In this document: in pieces, positions 23,580 through 34,759 of the stretch
How the letters are laid out: every line of letters starts with the position of its first letter
Position numbering within the stretch: position 1 is the stretch's first letter
NCBI RefSeq assembly: GCF_019393635.1
Contig: NC_057861.1
Location: 720,042,232 to 720,106,231, forward strand
Length of the DNA stretch: 64,000 bases
Reading direction: 5' to 3'
From: Dromiciops gliroides
Lineage: Eukaryota > Chordata > Mammalia > Microbiotheria > Microbiotheriidae
Translations under genes and position numbers: made by a program
The notes under the pieces: model-generated
What the model was told of the DNA's origin: nothing
The model's input: the letters and a program-made list of their open reading frames with translations, nothing else
Databases searched by the model: none

Positions 23580-24229
23580 CAGCAACATTGTGTGATGAAC
23601 TTGGCTCTTCTCAACTGTGCAATGATTCAATATAATTTCAAAGAACTCAGTATAGAAAATGTTCTCAACATCCAGAAAAAAGTATTGTGGATTATGAATA
23701 CAGATTGAACCATGCTGTTTCTGCTTTGGGGCTGTTTTTTCCCCCTTCTTTTTTGAGGTTTTTCTCTTGGGCTCTGATTCTTCTTTCACAATATGACTAA
23801 TACAGAAATATGTTTAATGTGATTGTACATATATAACATATCAGATTACTTTCCTCTGGGAGGAGGAAGGGAAGAGAGGGTGGGAAAAAATTTTGAACTA
23901 AAAATCCTATGAAAACAAATGTTGAAATCTATCCTTACATGGTACTGGAAAATGATAAAATACTTTTATTTTTTTAAAAAAAGACGTTGGCATAACCCAT
24001 CAAATGAATAAATCAATGTTTATATGACTATTTTTGCTCAAGTTTTATCTTTCCCTTTCAAGGCTCTTCTCTATTTTTAAAGAGAAAAATCATAATTTTC
24101 TACATATAATTTCCTCTACTACCCACCGTTAAAACTATTTTTGTCAACTGTAGGGAACTCCAATCTCAGAAGTCTCTGTATTTCTAGTGGTAACAATACA
24201 AAGAAGGATTTATGCAGTCAAGTATAAAG

Positions 24230-24480
24230 ATCACTGGAGACTTCTGGCAATATGGCTGAGAGAGATTTTGTGTATAAGCTCCATTCCCATACATCAACTC
24301 AAAAAAGTAAGGAATGTGCCAAGTAAATAAAAAAAAGAGAAGTGCAATAATAATGGAAGGCAGAGGAAATAAATCATCACAAGAAAAACTTTGAATAAAA
24401 AAGCAATCAAAGGTACTGAAGAAATGAATAACAAAAAATAAGGCTTTAATTTAAGGAATGAATGTCGTTGGTTAAAATAA
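24230..24480 (+). mobile_element. Possible L1/HAL1 5' fragment
   Basis: cttctggcaatatggctgagagag resembles the 5' leader wording of marsupial L1 elements, followed by A-rich sequence. Degenerate and tentative. Confidence 0.35.
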
Positions 24481-24619
24481 ATCAAGAGGAAATATCCAGA
24501 ATGGAAGACTATGATAATGACAACTAGATCCTGGCAAATGAATTACAAAGGCAAATATTTACAGTATTGGAAGGTATATCACTCCTTATTAAATAAAGCT
24601 CATAGCTTCCAAAGAGTCC

Positions 24620-25075
24620 ACTTTACATCACATACTGCATGGTTCATCTAATTTTTGCTTACAATCCCTCTAATGTGTGGCAATCACTATTCTCCAAGTC
24701 ATCTAATTCCATTTTCAATAAATCTAATTATAAGGAACTTTCCATCTCTTCCTCCCCCTATAATTCTTTTTTTTTTTCGGGGCAATGGGGGTTAAGTGAC
24801 TTGCCCAGGGTCACACAGCTAGTAAGTTTCAAGTGTCTGAGGCCGGATTTGAACTCAGGTCCTCCTGAATCCAGGGCCAGTGCTTTATCCACTGCGCCAC
24901 CTAGCTGTTCCCCACTATAATTCTTAAATGCAGCCTAAATATTACCTTTTAATTTCTACCCATTGGTTCTAGTATTCCCCTTTGGATATGTAGTGAGCAA
25001 TATTGTTGAAGACCATTATAAATCTTCATGTTTCTTCCAGGCTTCTGGTCCCTCCAGGTAAACAAAAGATAGAAT
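24620..25075 (-). mobile_element. CR1/L3-like remnant split by a SINE
   Basis: Left part to 24768 and right part from 24926 resemble the antisense CR1/L3 3' end (attgttgaagaccattataaatcttcatgtttcttccagg). Interrupted by the SINE at 24769-24914. Confidence 0.45.
24769..24914 (-). mobile_element. WSINE1-type SINE
   Basis: Near-consensus antisense copy with a T-rich tail complement. Perfect 11-bp target duplication CTATAATTCTT at 24758-24768 and 24915-24925. Confidence 0.95.
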
Positions 25076-25106
25076 GTTTGCCCTTGTCTCAAGATAAATC
25101 AGGTTC

Positions 25107-25266
25107 GGGGGGGCAGCTAGATGGCGCAGTGGTTAAAGCACCGGCCCTGGATTCAGGAGTACCTGAGTTCAAATCCGGCCTCAGACACTTGACAATTACT
25201 AGCTGTGTGACCATGGGCAAGTCACTTAACCCCCATTGCCTTAAAAAAAAAAAAAAAAAAAAAAAA
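25107..25266 (+). mobile_element. WSINE1-type SINE, young
   Basis: Close to the family consensus, with CpGs kept (gatggcgcagtgg, caccggccc, aatccggcc) and an A-tail of roughly 25 bases. Perfect 16-bp target duplication AAGATAAATCAGGTTC at 25091-25106 and 25267-25282. Confidence 0.96.
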
Positions 25267-25289
25267 AAGATAAATCAGGTTCATATCCT

Positions 25290-26520
25290 GCCTGTGATGC
25301 TTAATAGCTAGGGGATGGGAATAAAAAACTTAAACTTTGTTAGTCAGTTTCTTAACTGTAAAATACTGAATTAGTTTATCTCTAAGATACTTTCCATGTG
25401 TAAATCTATGATTTATAACCTTTGATTGAATCAGCTATTTCACTGGTATGAAGTCTAATTTCTCCATTCTTTTAATTCCATATTATTCCAGCTTATCAAT
25501 GTGGCAAAAAAAAAATTAACTTCTTGAATCATCGAGAAGCTTAATAAAAAGCTTGCTCTAATATGTGGAAGATTTAAGCTCATAAAGAATTAAAAAACAG
25601 AAGCAAAAAAGGGATTGTAGAAATTTTTAATAAAGCATTTGACATTCTCAAAAAGAGGATTCCAAGGAAGAAACTGCAAACGTGAAAAAGCAGAAAGTAT
25701 AAAGTGCATAAATAAAATAACAACAGAATGTAGGAATTAAATGACGGTAAAGATTTAAAAAAAACTGAAATGTGTACTTAACATACAATTGACTGAAAAT
25801 AGAGCTTAGTGAGACAATCTGAGGCAACAGCCATCTAGAAAAACAAAAGTAAAAAAAAACAAAAAAACATATTTTAGTAAATCTAAAAAGAATATTGGAG
25901 GTAAGAGAAATAGAGATCAAAGCATAGAATAGTAGAATCCCCAGGATAATATTTTAAATTATTATTAACCAGAGAACATAAAGTTTTAATTGCCTGGAAA
26001 TTCAGTTGCAAAAATTCATATTGTCGCTGATCAAAGAAAGATGTCTAGAAATAGGCAAGAAGTATCAGTTTGCATATGAAGTAATACAAGTTTAAATTGT
26101 GCAGGACTATTCATTGTTAATGCAAAATTAAAGTAAGTAAAAGAATATCATATTTTGAAAAGCAAAGGGAAAGTGGTATAATACATAATAATATCCTGAA
26201 AATGCAGAAATATTCTTTTGTGAATGAAGATGGTACTTTATTTAATTCTCAGAAGTGAAATGAAAGGACACAGGTTAAATTCCTTCATGGTTAAGTGATA
26301 GGAGAAAAGGAAGGACAGGAAACCATTATGTTATCTGTTAGCTGTAATATATACATATGTGTGCATATGTACTGTATCTATGTCTAGCTAGATCTCTATC
26401 CTATATCTACCTCCATGCTAGATATATCAATGCATACCAGGCACACATACTTGTATATACACCACATATGTGTGTGTAGTATGCATGTATATGCACATGT
26501 TTGTATAAAATGGAAACAGA
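25290..26520 (+). mobile_element. A-rich degenerate L1/HAL1-like sequence, tentative
   Basis: Long A-rich sense-strand sequence with lines such as ggaggtaagagaaatagagatcaaag, in the style of a decayed L1 or HAL1 ORF1. No single diagnostic motif survives. An ATAC/GTAT tract lies at 26340-26510. Confidence 0.3.
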
Positions 26521-26534
26521 TTGCTGGTTATAGA

Positions 26535-26795
26535 TCTGCCTAAGCTGTTAAATAGCACAGTGAATATAGTGCTGGACCTAAAATCAGGAACATGAATTCA
26601 AATCCCATTTCAGATGCTTCCTAGCTGTGACACCACACAATTAATTTAACTCTGTCTGACTCAGTTACTTCATCTGTAAAGTAGGGATAAAATAGCACTC
26701 AACCCCCAGGATTACTGTGAGGATTAATGAGATATTTACAGAGCAGTTTGCAAATCATAAAATACTTCAGACATGCTTATCATAATCTTCATTAT
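26535..26795 (+). mobile_element. THER1/MIR-type SINE
   Basis: Collinear with THER1/MIR: ttaaatagcacagtgaatatagtgctgg, gaattcaaatcccatttcagatgcttcctagctgtg, ttaactctgtctgactcagttacttcatctgtaaag, aggattactgtgaggatt, cagtttgcaaatcataaaatac. Confidence 0.8.
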
Positions 26796-26799
26796 CATT

Positions 26800-27690
26800 A
26801 TTATACATTCTCTGTAAATGGTGTGGCTGCAACAGTAAAACACAAAACAAGTTTCAGGTATATAGCGTTGATTAAAATACTGATTTCAATATTGAAAACA
26901 AGAGACTATGAATCTGAACAAAGAAACAAAGAACTGATTTCCTGAAGACTAACCTCATTTAAAAAGGATACAAAAAGAGAATAAAATAACCTTGCAAAAT
27001 TCAAAACCACAGAAATGGGGAATTGATGTGTGGAGTCCATAAGAACATTGCTAAAAAAATACTATACACAATTATATAATAGTGAAATTGCGAGTGTAAA
27101 GGATTTAATTCTACAAAAATATGTCAATGAACAACAAAACATAAAAGTCTCAATCTCCAATTTTCAGAATAATAAATGGAAAAAAATGGAATAGCTATAG
27201 ATAAGGTGACAGCGGCAACAGGGATAAGAAAGGCATCTGATAAAGGTGCAATAGAAAAAATAAAATATTTCAAACTTGAGTTTTTCACACATTGAAAAGC
27301 AGCTTATTTTTATGTTCCATGTTCCCCTCAAAAACAGAAAAAGTATCTGTATAATGCCTTTAAGGAAACAAATATGGCTCTGATAACTAAAATGAGGAAA
27401 AAGAAAGCATAAATAGAACTCTATAGCAGTATCCCTGAGTAAATTGATGAATGAAGCAAATATATTATCAAAAAAGAGTAAATATATAAATATATATATA
27501 TAATTATTCATTAAGACAAGTGATTTTTCTATAAGAAATGAAAAAGTACTTCAACACTTCAACATTAGGAAAAAAATTAATATAAATATCACAGTATTTA
27601 AGTTGGCTTCAGATATTTGGAGATTTAGATGCTTTCACAAAAGACGATACCATGCAGTGAGTGCTAAAAGTAATAGACTTTTTATCAAGC
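26800..27690. other. A-rich, mostly unassigned
   Basis: A-rich sequence that may belong to the old L1 whose 3' end follows at 27700. A (TA) run lies at 27483-27502. No gene. Confidence 0.4.
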
Positions 27691-27699
27691 ATATTCTAC

Positions 27700-28405
27700 C
27701 CCATGCAAAGGAAAGCATCAGGATCTATAGTCACATAAAAATGCTCTAAAATGCTATTGCTTAGAGAAATACAAGTTTAAAAAGCTCTGAGGGACCACTT
27801 CACATATCACATTGGCTAGTATGACTGAAAAGACGAATGATAAATGTTGGAGAAAATGTAGGAAAATTGGGATAATAATGGACTGTTGGTGGAGTTATGA
27901 ATTGATCCAATCACTCTAGAGAGCAATTTGGAACTATGCCCAAAGGGCTATAAAACTATGCTTACCCTTTGCTCCAGCAATACCACTACTAGTTTTCTGT
28001 CCCAAACAAATTAAAGGAAAAAAAAGAAAAAGGACCTATTTGCACAAAAATATTTCTAGTAGCCCTTTGTGTGGTGGCAAAGAATTAGAAATTGAGAGGA
28101 TGTCCATCATTTGGGGAATGCTTGAACAAGTTGTGGCATATGATTATAATGGAATACTGTTGTGTTGTACTAAATGATAAGCAGGATTACATGAATTGAT
28201 GCAAAATGAAGTAGAACCAGGAGACATCCTATGCAGTAACAGGAATACTGTACAATGATCAACTGTGAATGACTTAGCTATTCTCAACAATACAATGATG
28301 CATGACAATTCCAAAGGACCCATGATGAAAACATGCTATCCACCTCCAGGGAAAAGAACAGATGGAGTCTAACTGCACATCAATGACACTATTTTTCACT
28401 TTAAA
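27700..28405 (+). mobile_element. L1 ORF2 end and 3' UTR fragment
   Basis: Collinear with the end of the 17.5-24 kb L1: ttgcttagagaaatacaagtttaaa, ggaccacttcacat...cacattggcta, gttggtggagttatgaattgatccaatcactctagagagcaatttggaact, tgcacaaaaatatttctagtagccctttgtg, gatgcaaaatgaagtagaaccagg. Much older than the full-length copy. Confidence 0.88.
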
Positions 28406-28409
28406 AAAA

Positions 28410-29040
28410 TGGAAAAGATCAGGTCCAACTTTAGGCACCTAGGAGTAGCCAAAAAAATCACATAAACAAAGCAGAACAATTGTAAAATAAATAATAATAC
28501 ACAACACAAAACAAACAAATAAACAAATAAAAGACTTCCTATAAGCATGTATGGACTTATACAAAGGAAGACATGGATAAATTTCAGAAACCAAGGGATA
28601 AATTAGCAATCAAGTTAATCTATGGATGGCACCAGGGACTTAAGTAAGATCCTTTCCAGTCCATAGCTGAGGGAAAATGACCTCAGTGATAATCAGCAAT
28701 TAGACCATCCCTGGATTTGACAAAACTGTGTACCAACACATGTTTATCACACATTCAGGTGCTAGCAAGGTACTAGGAACTGGTAATGAGAATGCATTTC
28801 TACCATAAGCATAGGAGTTTCTTTAAGGATAGTTCCAATCAAAGGCAACTTCATAAATAGGAAAGTGTGCTAAGCAAGAACAAGTGGTGATAGGAGTGGG
28901 ATAGTTCAAGATCCAGGATAGTTTGTCACAAATGAATCATGTTGTTACATGGCTTATGTTTTTTTTTCTCTTTTAATGATGGGTCAGGATCATTTGAGTC
29001 CTAGGAAAGAAATGGTGACACAATTGCAAGAAACAACTAT
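28410..29040. other. Unassigned
   Basis: No gene or clear repeat. A short (AAAC/AAAT) stretch lies at 28500-28530. Confidence 0.5.
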
Positions 29041-29047
29041 ATAGATT

Positions 29048-29201
29048 ATTTTTTTTCCTTTTTTTTTTTTCAGGGCAATGAGGGTTAAGTGACTTGCCCA
29101 GGGCCACACAGCTGGTGTCAAGTGTCTGAGGCTGGATTTGAACTCAGGGTCCTCCTGAATCCAAGGCCAGTGCTTTATGCACTGTGCCACCTAGCTGCCC
29201 C
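29048..29201 (-). mobile_element. WSINE1-type SINE
   Basis: Antisense copy with a T/C-rich tail complement, core gttaagtgacttgcccagggccacac and head complement actgtgccacctagctgcccc. A small internal deletion (taagtg lost after agctgg). Confidence 0.93.
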
Positions 29202-29399
29202 TTTGGAATAATTATTGATAGAAAAACAACTGATAACGTTTTCATTTACAATGATAGCATTCTTTGCCAACTGCCACATGGAGAAATTATGCTTACTGGT
29301 ATTTCCATTTTTGTTTGTAACCATGGAAATTGTGTTTTGGACTTCTCTGCATTTTTGGAGCAAAGTCATATAAAAGTACAGGTAAAACATTTTGTATCT

Positions 29400-29495
29400 G
29401 ATGTATGTCAGTCAATCAACAAGCATTTGTTAAATGTGTTCTATGTGTCAGACGTTTTACTATTTATTGGGGATAAAAATACAAAGAGTAATGAT
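29400..29495 (+). mobile_element. Old L2/L3-like fragment
   Basis: gtcaatcaacaagcatttgttaaatgtgttctatgtgtcagacgttttac is the common 'acctactatgtgccaggcac' block. The 104-codon plus-strand frame starting at 29184 passes from the SINE into this and is not a gene. Confidence 0.6.
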
Positions 29496-29783
29496 TAGTT
29501 TATAATGCAGTTTTCCTCTTGTTTCCAAAGAGAACTAATGACATCATAGGTGATGTCTTGACTTTTGCATGAATTGAAGTAAGACGTTATAATAGTTAAT
29601 ATTCTAAAGGAAGGAACAAGTACACAGAGATAAACACAGAGATACCGAAATGCATACACACATTCATACACATGTACATACATACATACATATTAATGTT
29701 TAAATTAGAAATATGAAACTATAAGTACAAATAAATCGAAAGTAGTTAAATATAAGTAGGTGAGAGAGGAAAAACATAAGCTA

Positions 29784-29922
29784 GGGGGGCAGCTAGGTGG
29801 TACAGTGGATAAAGCACTGGCTCTGGATTCAAGAGGACCTGAGTGTTCAAATGTGGATTCAGACACTTGACACTAACTAGTTGTGTGACCCTGGGTAAGT
29901 CACTTAACCATCATTGCCCCAG

Positions 29923-29982
<60 letters not shown>

Positions 29983-29998
29983 GAAAAAAAAAAAACAT
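29784..29998 (+). mobile_element. WSINE1-type SINE with (AG)n tail
   Basis: Complete head and core (29784-29923), then about 27 AG units (29925-29979) in place of the usual A-tail, ending gggaaaaaaaaaaaac. Flanks carry AAAACATAAG and AAAACATTAG, a probable target duplication, so the AG repeat lies within the inserted unit. Confidence 0.93.
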
Positions 29999-30057
29999 TA
30001 GTTGTGTAGGTATCATGAAAGGCCATGCATTTACTTATTAGTGTACTTGGTGTTCCT

Positions 30058-30175
30058 CTAACCCCCAATAGAATGTAAGCTCCTTGAAGACAGGGCCCTA
30101 GTTTTGTTTTGTTATCCAGTCAGGTTTTGTTTGTTTTTATCCCTGGGGCTTAATGAATGCTTGTTGAATGGAAGT
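30058..30175 (+). mobile_element. L2 3' end fragment
   Basis: gaatgtaagctccttgaagacagggccc...tatccctggggcttaatgaatgcttgttgaatgg is the L2 3' terminal sequence. Confidence 0.75.
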
Positions 30176-30179
30176 AAAC

Positions 30180-30980
30180 TTCAAGTAATTTTCTTTTCTT
30201 TTTCCTTCTTATATAAGAAAGGAAACAAAATCTAAAACATCTAGCAACCTCTTACATAAAGCAGTCAGTTAAACTGCCTAAACATATCCACCATAGCAGT
30301 CTCCAGTCTAATCCTATTACATCTTCCTAATCATCATTTGCCATTGTGAAGAGTGAGCAAGGGGAGTCGGTGCACTGATCAGCAAGCAATCTGCCAGGGA
30401 GGAAAATTATGCTCTCAGCTGCATCCATTTTTGTTAAGTTTCAGATGCTTCAGAATGCCTACTAAATAATTTCTCCTCTCTCAGTAGGTGCTTAATAAAC
30501 AATGATCAACCACAGTGATGATGACAAATATAGGTGAACCCCCTCATGATGTCCTTGCTTTGAAAGATCCCCTGTTGTGCCTTCCTCTTTGGATTCATTA
30601 TTGTCTATTTTATTTTTCCTAAGAAGATTGTGCAGGTAACCATGCCGGTCCTTGAAATCTATCTTAAAAAGGGATTTCATGTATCTCAATTTCATCTGCA
30701 AAATAATTTAAAGTGCACCAAGTCCATATTATCACACAACAAATGTCACAGTCTGGTAGTTAATCTTGTGGAAAGGTTAGTTGTGTGTAGCACCTGCAAG
30801 AGGTATCTGGATTGAAGGTTCTGAGGATTTGTGGGTAAAATGGGAATGAGGGTCCAACTGATTGGGGGATAGGAAACAGCTTTAAATCACCTTGGCTTTT
30901 CAGCAGGGCTGTCATCTTGAAAACTACAGTAGACTTTTAACTGAATATTTTTGGTTAAGGTATTCAAAGAGTTTTGGTCT
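30180..30980. other. Unassigned
   Basis: No gene or recognised repeat. Confidence 0.5.
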
Positions 30981-30984
30981 AAAA

Positions 30985-31085
30985 GCAATACCTTAATTCT
31001 CTGAACCTCAGTTTCCTCATATACAAATTAAGGGAGCTGTGCTAAATGATTTTGAAGGCATCATCCAAAATAACCATTCTATTCT
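30985..31085 (+). mobile_element. MIR fragment
   Basis: ccttaattctctgaacctcagtttcctcatatacaaattaaggg matches the MIR 3' half. Confidence 0.7.
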
Positions 31086-31299
31086 ACAATTTTATATTAT
31101 TGTCTTTCTGTATTTAGTAATATGTCAATTGTGTTATAAACATGTTTAAGGCAGTGAGTTAAAAAGTTTTTTCAACAACATCTCAGTCATATGCAAATTA
31201 TTGATTCCCAAAATTCTGATTTTTAATACTGGTTCACTTATTCCCATGATCTGACATGCTCTTAGGTCTGTTCTCATCAGAATACAACACTGGAAAAGT

Positions 31300-31450
31300 A
31301 AAGTTTAAAATGAACATCCATTTGTTCATTAATTCCACAGCAAAATATTTAATGATCATCAACTACAGCCTAAGCAGTATGCTAGGCCCTGGGAACATAA
31401 AGAAAAAATATATTCTCTGCTTTTCTGGAGTTTGCATCCTACTGAGAGGG
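31300..31450 (+). mobile_element. Old L2/L3-like fragment
   Basis: aatatttaatgatcatcaactacagcctaagcagtatgctaggccctgggaacataaag...ctggagtttgcatcctactgagagg, collinear with the 'tactatgtgccaggcactgtgctagg...aaggagctcacagtctaatgg' repeat. Confidence 0.6.
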
Positions 31451-31490
31451 GACCTAAAAAATGTCTAAGTAAGAAAATCTGTGTATTATG

Positions 31491-31746
31491 TGTTTGTGAT
31501 GAAATCCTCCGAGTCGAAGAAATGGGGGTGTCTGCTTCCAGAAAGGAATAATGAGAAGGAATGGGAGTGTCCTGCTTCCCAGTTTAGATGATACACATTC
31601 TGTTACTTTTTTGGATTCACTGACCATGGGATAAATAAAGGCATTTTTGAAAGCCTGGGGCGAATTCTGTAATCACTCGTTATCTAGGACCTGTCTGGTT
31701 TTGGTCTGATTCCTCCCAGAGGGTGAAAGTTGGATTCCCTGATGCA
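31491..31746 (+). mobile_element. LTR-like segment, short
   Basis: A possible retroviral LTR: near-direct repeats in the left half (gaaatgggggtgtctgcttccag / gaatgggagtgtcctgcttccc) of the kind seen in U3 enhancers, an AATAAAGGC polyadenylation signal at 31634-31640, then a U5-like stretch ending ...ctgatgca. No internal retroviral sequence and no target duplication located, so this is an inference. Confidence 0.45.
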
Positions 31747-31957
31747 ATGTGTCACAACCCAGATAGAGAAGAACAACGTTCCAAAGGACTTGCTCTACAC
31801 AATCCGGAAGCAATAGGATTTAGGACACATTCATCAGGAGATGATACTTCATTTGGAAGGGAACAGGGTGGGGAAATTAAAATATAGAATTTGTTAGGTC
31901 CCATCTTATTCTCCACATGGATTAAGGTATTGTAAGGTAGAATATTTTCCCAGGTAT

Positions 31958-31960
<3 letters not shown>

Positions 31961-31993
<33 letters not shown>
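31961..31993 (+). repeat. (GT)16 microsatellite
   Basis: Sixteen uninterrupted GT units. Confidence 0.98.
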
Positions 31994-31994
<1 letters not shown>

Positions 31995-32149
31995 TATTTT
32001 ATTTTTTATTTCTGTTCCCTATTCCCTACATTCATGTCCATATCTTACTCATTCTCAAAAATAATGTTTTAAAAATGGATCTGTTTATTTATGATAAGCA
32101 TCACCCTTTATCATTTCTTGTTGTGGTAAACTTCTTGAGAAAACCACCT

Positions 32150-33095
32150 AAAACAAGTGATTCTAATATAACAAAAGAGGAAAATATTGGACATTAGAGA
32201 GGATGTGGCAAAGCTGATGCTAATCCATTGTTGGTGGAGTTGTGAAAAGATCCACCCATTCTGGAAAGCAATTTAGAATTATTCTCAAAGGGCTATACCC
32301 TTGATCATCAATACCACTGCTAGGTTTATATCCTGAAGATATCCCCAAAAAGATTAAAAGATCTATTTGTACAAAAATATTTCTAGCAGTTCTTTTCGTG
32401 GTGGCTAAGAATTGCAAATAAAAGGAATGCCCATCAATTAGGGAATGGTTAAACAAACTGTGGTATATGATGGTGATGGAATATTATTGTGCTACAAGAA
32501 ATGACAAGCAGGATGATTTCAGAAAGGCCTGGAAAGACTTGTATGAACTGAAGTGAGCAGAAGCAATAGAACATTGTGTATAGAGACAGCAGAATTATTT
32601 GATAAAGAGCTGTGAAGGAATGAACTATTTTCAGCAATACAATGATGCAAGACAATCACAAAGGACTTTTTTTGGGGGGGAGGGGAAGAGCAATGAGGAT
32701 TAAGTGACTTGCCTAGGGTCACACAGCTAGTAAGTGTTGAGTGTCTGTGGCCCAGATTTGAACACAGGTCCTCCAGAAATCAGGGCCAGTGCTTTATCCA
32801 CTGCACCACCTAGCTGCCCCCACCAAAGGACTCTTGATGAAAAATACTATCTACCTCCAAAGAAAGAACTGATATTCATTGAAAACAGACTGAAGCATGC
32901 TATTTTTCACTTTTTAAAAAAATTATTCAAGTTTTCTTGTACAAAATGACTAACTTGGTAATGTTTTACATAATAAACATGTATAACCCATATCTCATTG
33001 CTTACCCCCTCAGGGAGGAGGGAGAGGGTGGAGAGGAGGGATCAAATTTGGAACTCAAAGCTATAAATAAAAATATTTATTATTTTAGAAAAATA
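32150..33095 (+). mobile_element. L1 ORF2 end and 3' UTR, split by a SINE
   Basis: attggacattagagaggatgtgg, tccattgttggtggagttgtg, tctggaaagcaatttagaattattctcaaag, tgtacaaaaatatttctagcagttcttttcgtgg, gaaaggcctggaaagacttgtatgaactgaagtgagcag, then a 3' UTR ending in cccctcagggaggaggg...aaatttggaactcaaagc. SINE inserted at 32672-32822. Confidence 0.88.
32672..32822 (-). mobile_element. WSINE1-type SINE nested in L1
   Basis: Antisense copy. Flanks repeat CAAAGGACT (before 32668 and from about 32824), the target duplication in the L1 3' UTR. Confidence 0.92.
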
Positions 33096-33366
33096 AAATA
33101 AGTGGTTCTGCTTCCTTCATCTCACCTTCTTCCTAAATCTCTATTGTATAAATTCTCTCCTCAGCCTTCAACTAAAACTCATCTCTTCCAGGTTACCAAC
33201 ATTCTCTTTATTTCAAAATCGAATAGCCTTTTCTCCATACTTGTCCTCATACTTCCTGACCTCCCCAGAAATTTTGATCCTCTCAGATATCATCTTTTCC
33301 TTGATATTTTTTAGATGGTGATGGTGATAATGATGAGGATGATAGAACACTACTTGTCTGACCACT

Positions 33367-33774
33367 TTCTTCTTCTTCTTCTTCTTTCTTCTTCTTCTTC
33401 TTCTTCCTTCTTCTTTTTTCTTTTTTCTTCTTCCTCTTCCTTCTTCCTCTTCCTTTTCCTCCTCTTCTTCTTCTTCTTCTTCTTCTTCCTTCTTCTTCTT
33501 CCTCTTCCTCTTCTTCCTTCTTCTTCTTCCTCTTCTTCCTTCTTCTTCTTCCTCTTCCGCTTCTTCTTCCCATTCCTCTTCTTCCTGTTCTTCTTCTACT
33601 TCTTCCTTCTTCCTCTTCCTCTTCCTATTTCTCATTCTTCTTCCTTCTTTTTCTTCCTCATCCTCTTCTTCATCCTCTTCCCCTTCCCCTTCTCTTCTTC
33701 TTCTTCTTCTTCTTCTTCTTCTTCTTCTTCTTCTTCTTCTTCTTCTTCTTTCTTCTTCTTCTTCTTCTTCTTCA
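33367..33774 (+). repeat. (TTC)n polypyrimidine tract, about 400 bp
   Basis: Almost only T and C on this strand, mainly TTC and TTCC units, pure over 33697-33774. It abuts the tail end of an antisense SINE and probably grew from that tail. Long Glu/Arg/Lys frames on the minus strand and Ser/Phe/Leu frames on the plus strand are purely a result of the repeat. Confidence 0.97.
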
Positions 33775-33902
33775 TGAGGCAATTGGGGCTATGCCCAGGG
33801 TCACACAGCTAGTAAGTGTCAGTGTCTGGTGCAGAATTTGAACTCAGGTCCTCCTGAATTCAGGGCCAGTGCTTTATCCAATGTGCCACCTAGCTGCCCC
33901 CC
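33775..33902 (-). mobile_element. WSINE1-type SINE
   Basis: Antisense copy: gaggcaattggggctatgcccagggtcacacagctag ... ccaatgtgccacctagctgcccc, lacking the gttaagtgacttg block. Its tail side joins the (TTC) tract. Confidence 0.92.
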
Positions 33903-34289
33903 CCCAAGTTATTTATTTTTTCAATCTTAATGTTACATATAAATCATACATTGAACACTTGGAAAATTGAAATCTTTATCTTTCCACCAAAAAATAAATT
34001 CTCCTTTCTTTCTAACTACTTTATTACTATCCTAATTAAATATTATCCTCCCAATTCCTAAAATTAAAACAAACAAAAAACTAAGTGTCTTCCTCAACTT
34101 CTCCTTTGCATCTTCCATGTCCAATCTGTTGCCAAGTCCTATTATGTTCTTCCCTTGTACATGGGCCCTTCTCTCCTCTGACACTGACAAAACCCTGGTG
34201 CAGGCACTCATCACTACACATCTGGACTACTGCAGTCTCATGCTTATCCTTTTTTGTCAATCTTCTGTTTGATTTGTAAAACAATCCAT

Positions 34290-34745
34290 TATTTAACCCC
34301 TTGCCACTTTTCAGTTTTCTTATGTTAGACCGCCTTGCCTCTTCTAATATACACAAACAAAATTTATTATCCAGTACTGCTACCCTCCTTGCCTTTCCTT
34401 CTTACGACATACAGCACCTCTGAATGCTGGACATTTTCACTTGTTCTCTCCCATGTCTGGAACATTCTCCTTCTTTTCTTTCTTTAAAATTCTCAGGCTT
34501 CCATTATGTTTCTCCTAAACTGTCACCTCCTGTAAGAATACTTTCTTAGTCCTTCTTAAACTAAAATCCTTCAATCTGAGAGTATCTCAGATATATCCTG
34601 AATATATTCAATTTGTACATAGTTGTTTTTATGTTGTCTCCCATTAGATTGTGAGCTCCTTTGAGAGAGGAAATGCATTTGTTTTTGTAGCTCTAGAGCT
34701 TAGCACAGTGCCTAGAACAAAGGAGCACTTATTAAATTATTAACT
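34290..34745 (+). mobile_element. L2 LINE 3' end
   Basis: Good collinearity with L2: tgtctggaacattctcc, ttctcctaaactgtcacctcctgtaagaatactttct, ttgtacatagttg...tgtctcccattagattgtgagctcctttgagag, ctctagagcttagcacagtgcctagaacaaaggagcacttattaaat. 33905-34290 to the left is probably the decayed continuation. Confidence 0.8.
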
Positions 34746-34759
34746 AATAACTTTGGAAG

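Larger units (their letters stand above)
17523..23982 (+). mobile_element. Near full-length L1 LINE, inactive
   Basis: The 5' end (gcagagcaaagatggtg) is of marsupial L1 type. ORF1, ORF2, 3' UTR and an A/T-rich tail follow in order over about 6.4 kb, of which about 0.3 kb is later SINE insertion. Imperfect 12-bp target duplications flank it: GAAATTGGCATA (17511-17522) and GACGTTGGCATA (23983-23994). Both ORFs contain stops and the reverse transcriptase active-site box is altered, so it cannot move itself. Confidence 0.95.

Noticed and set aside
29184..29498. 104-codon plus-strand frame
   Set aside because: Starts in an antisense SINE head and ends in an old L2/L3-like fragment.
33213..33812. 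Long Glu/Arg/Lys-rich and Ser/Phe-rich open frames (up to 189 codons) on both strands
   Set aside because: They are translations of the (TTC/GAA) tract and have no other content.
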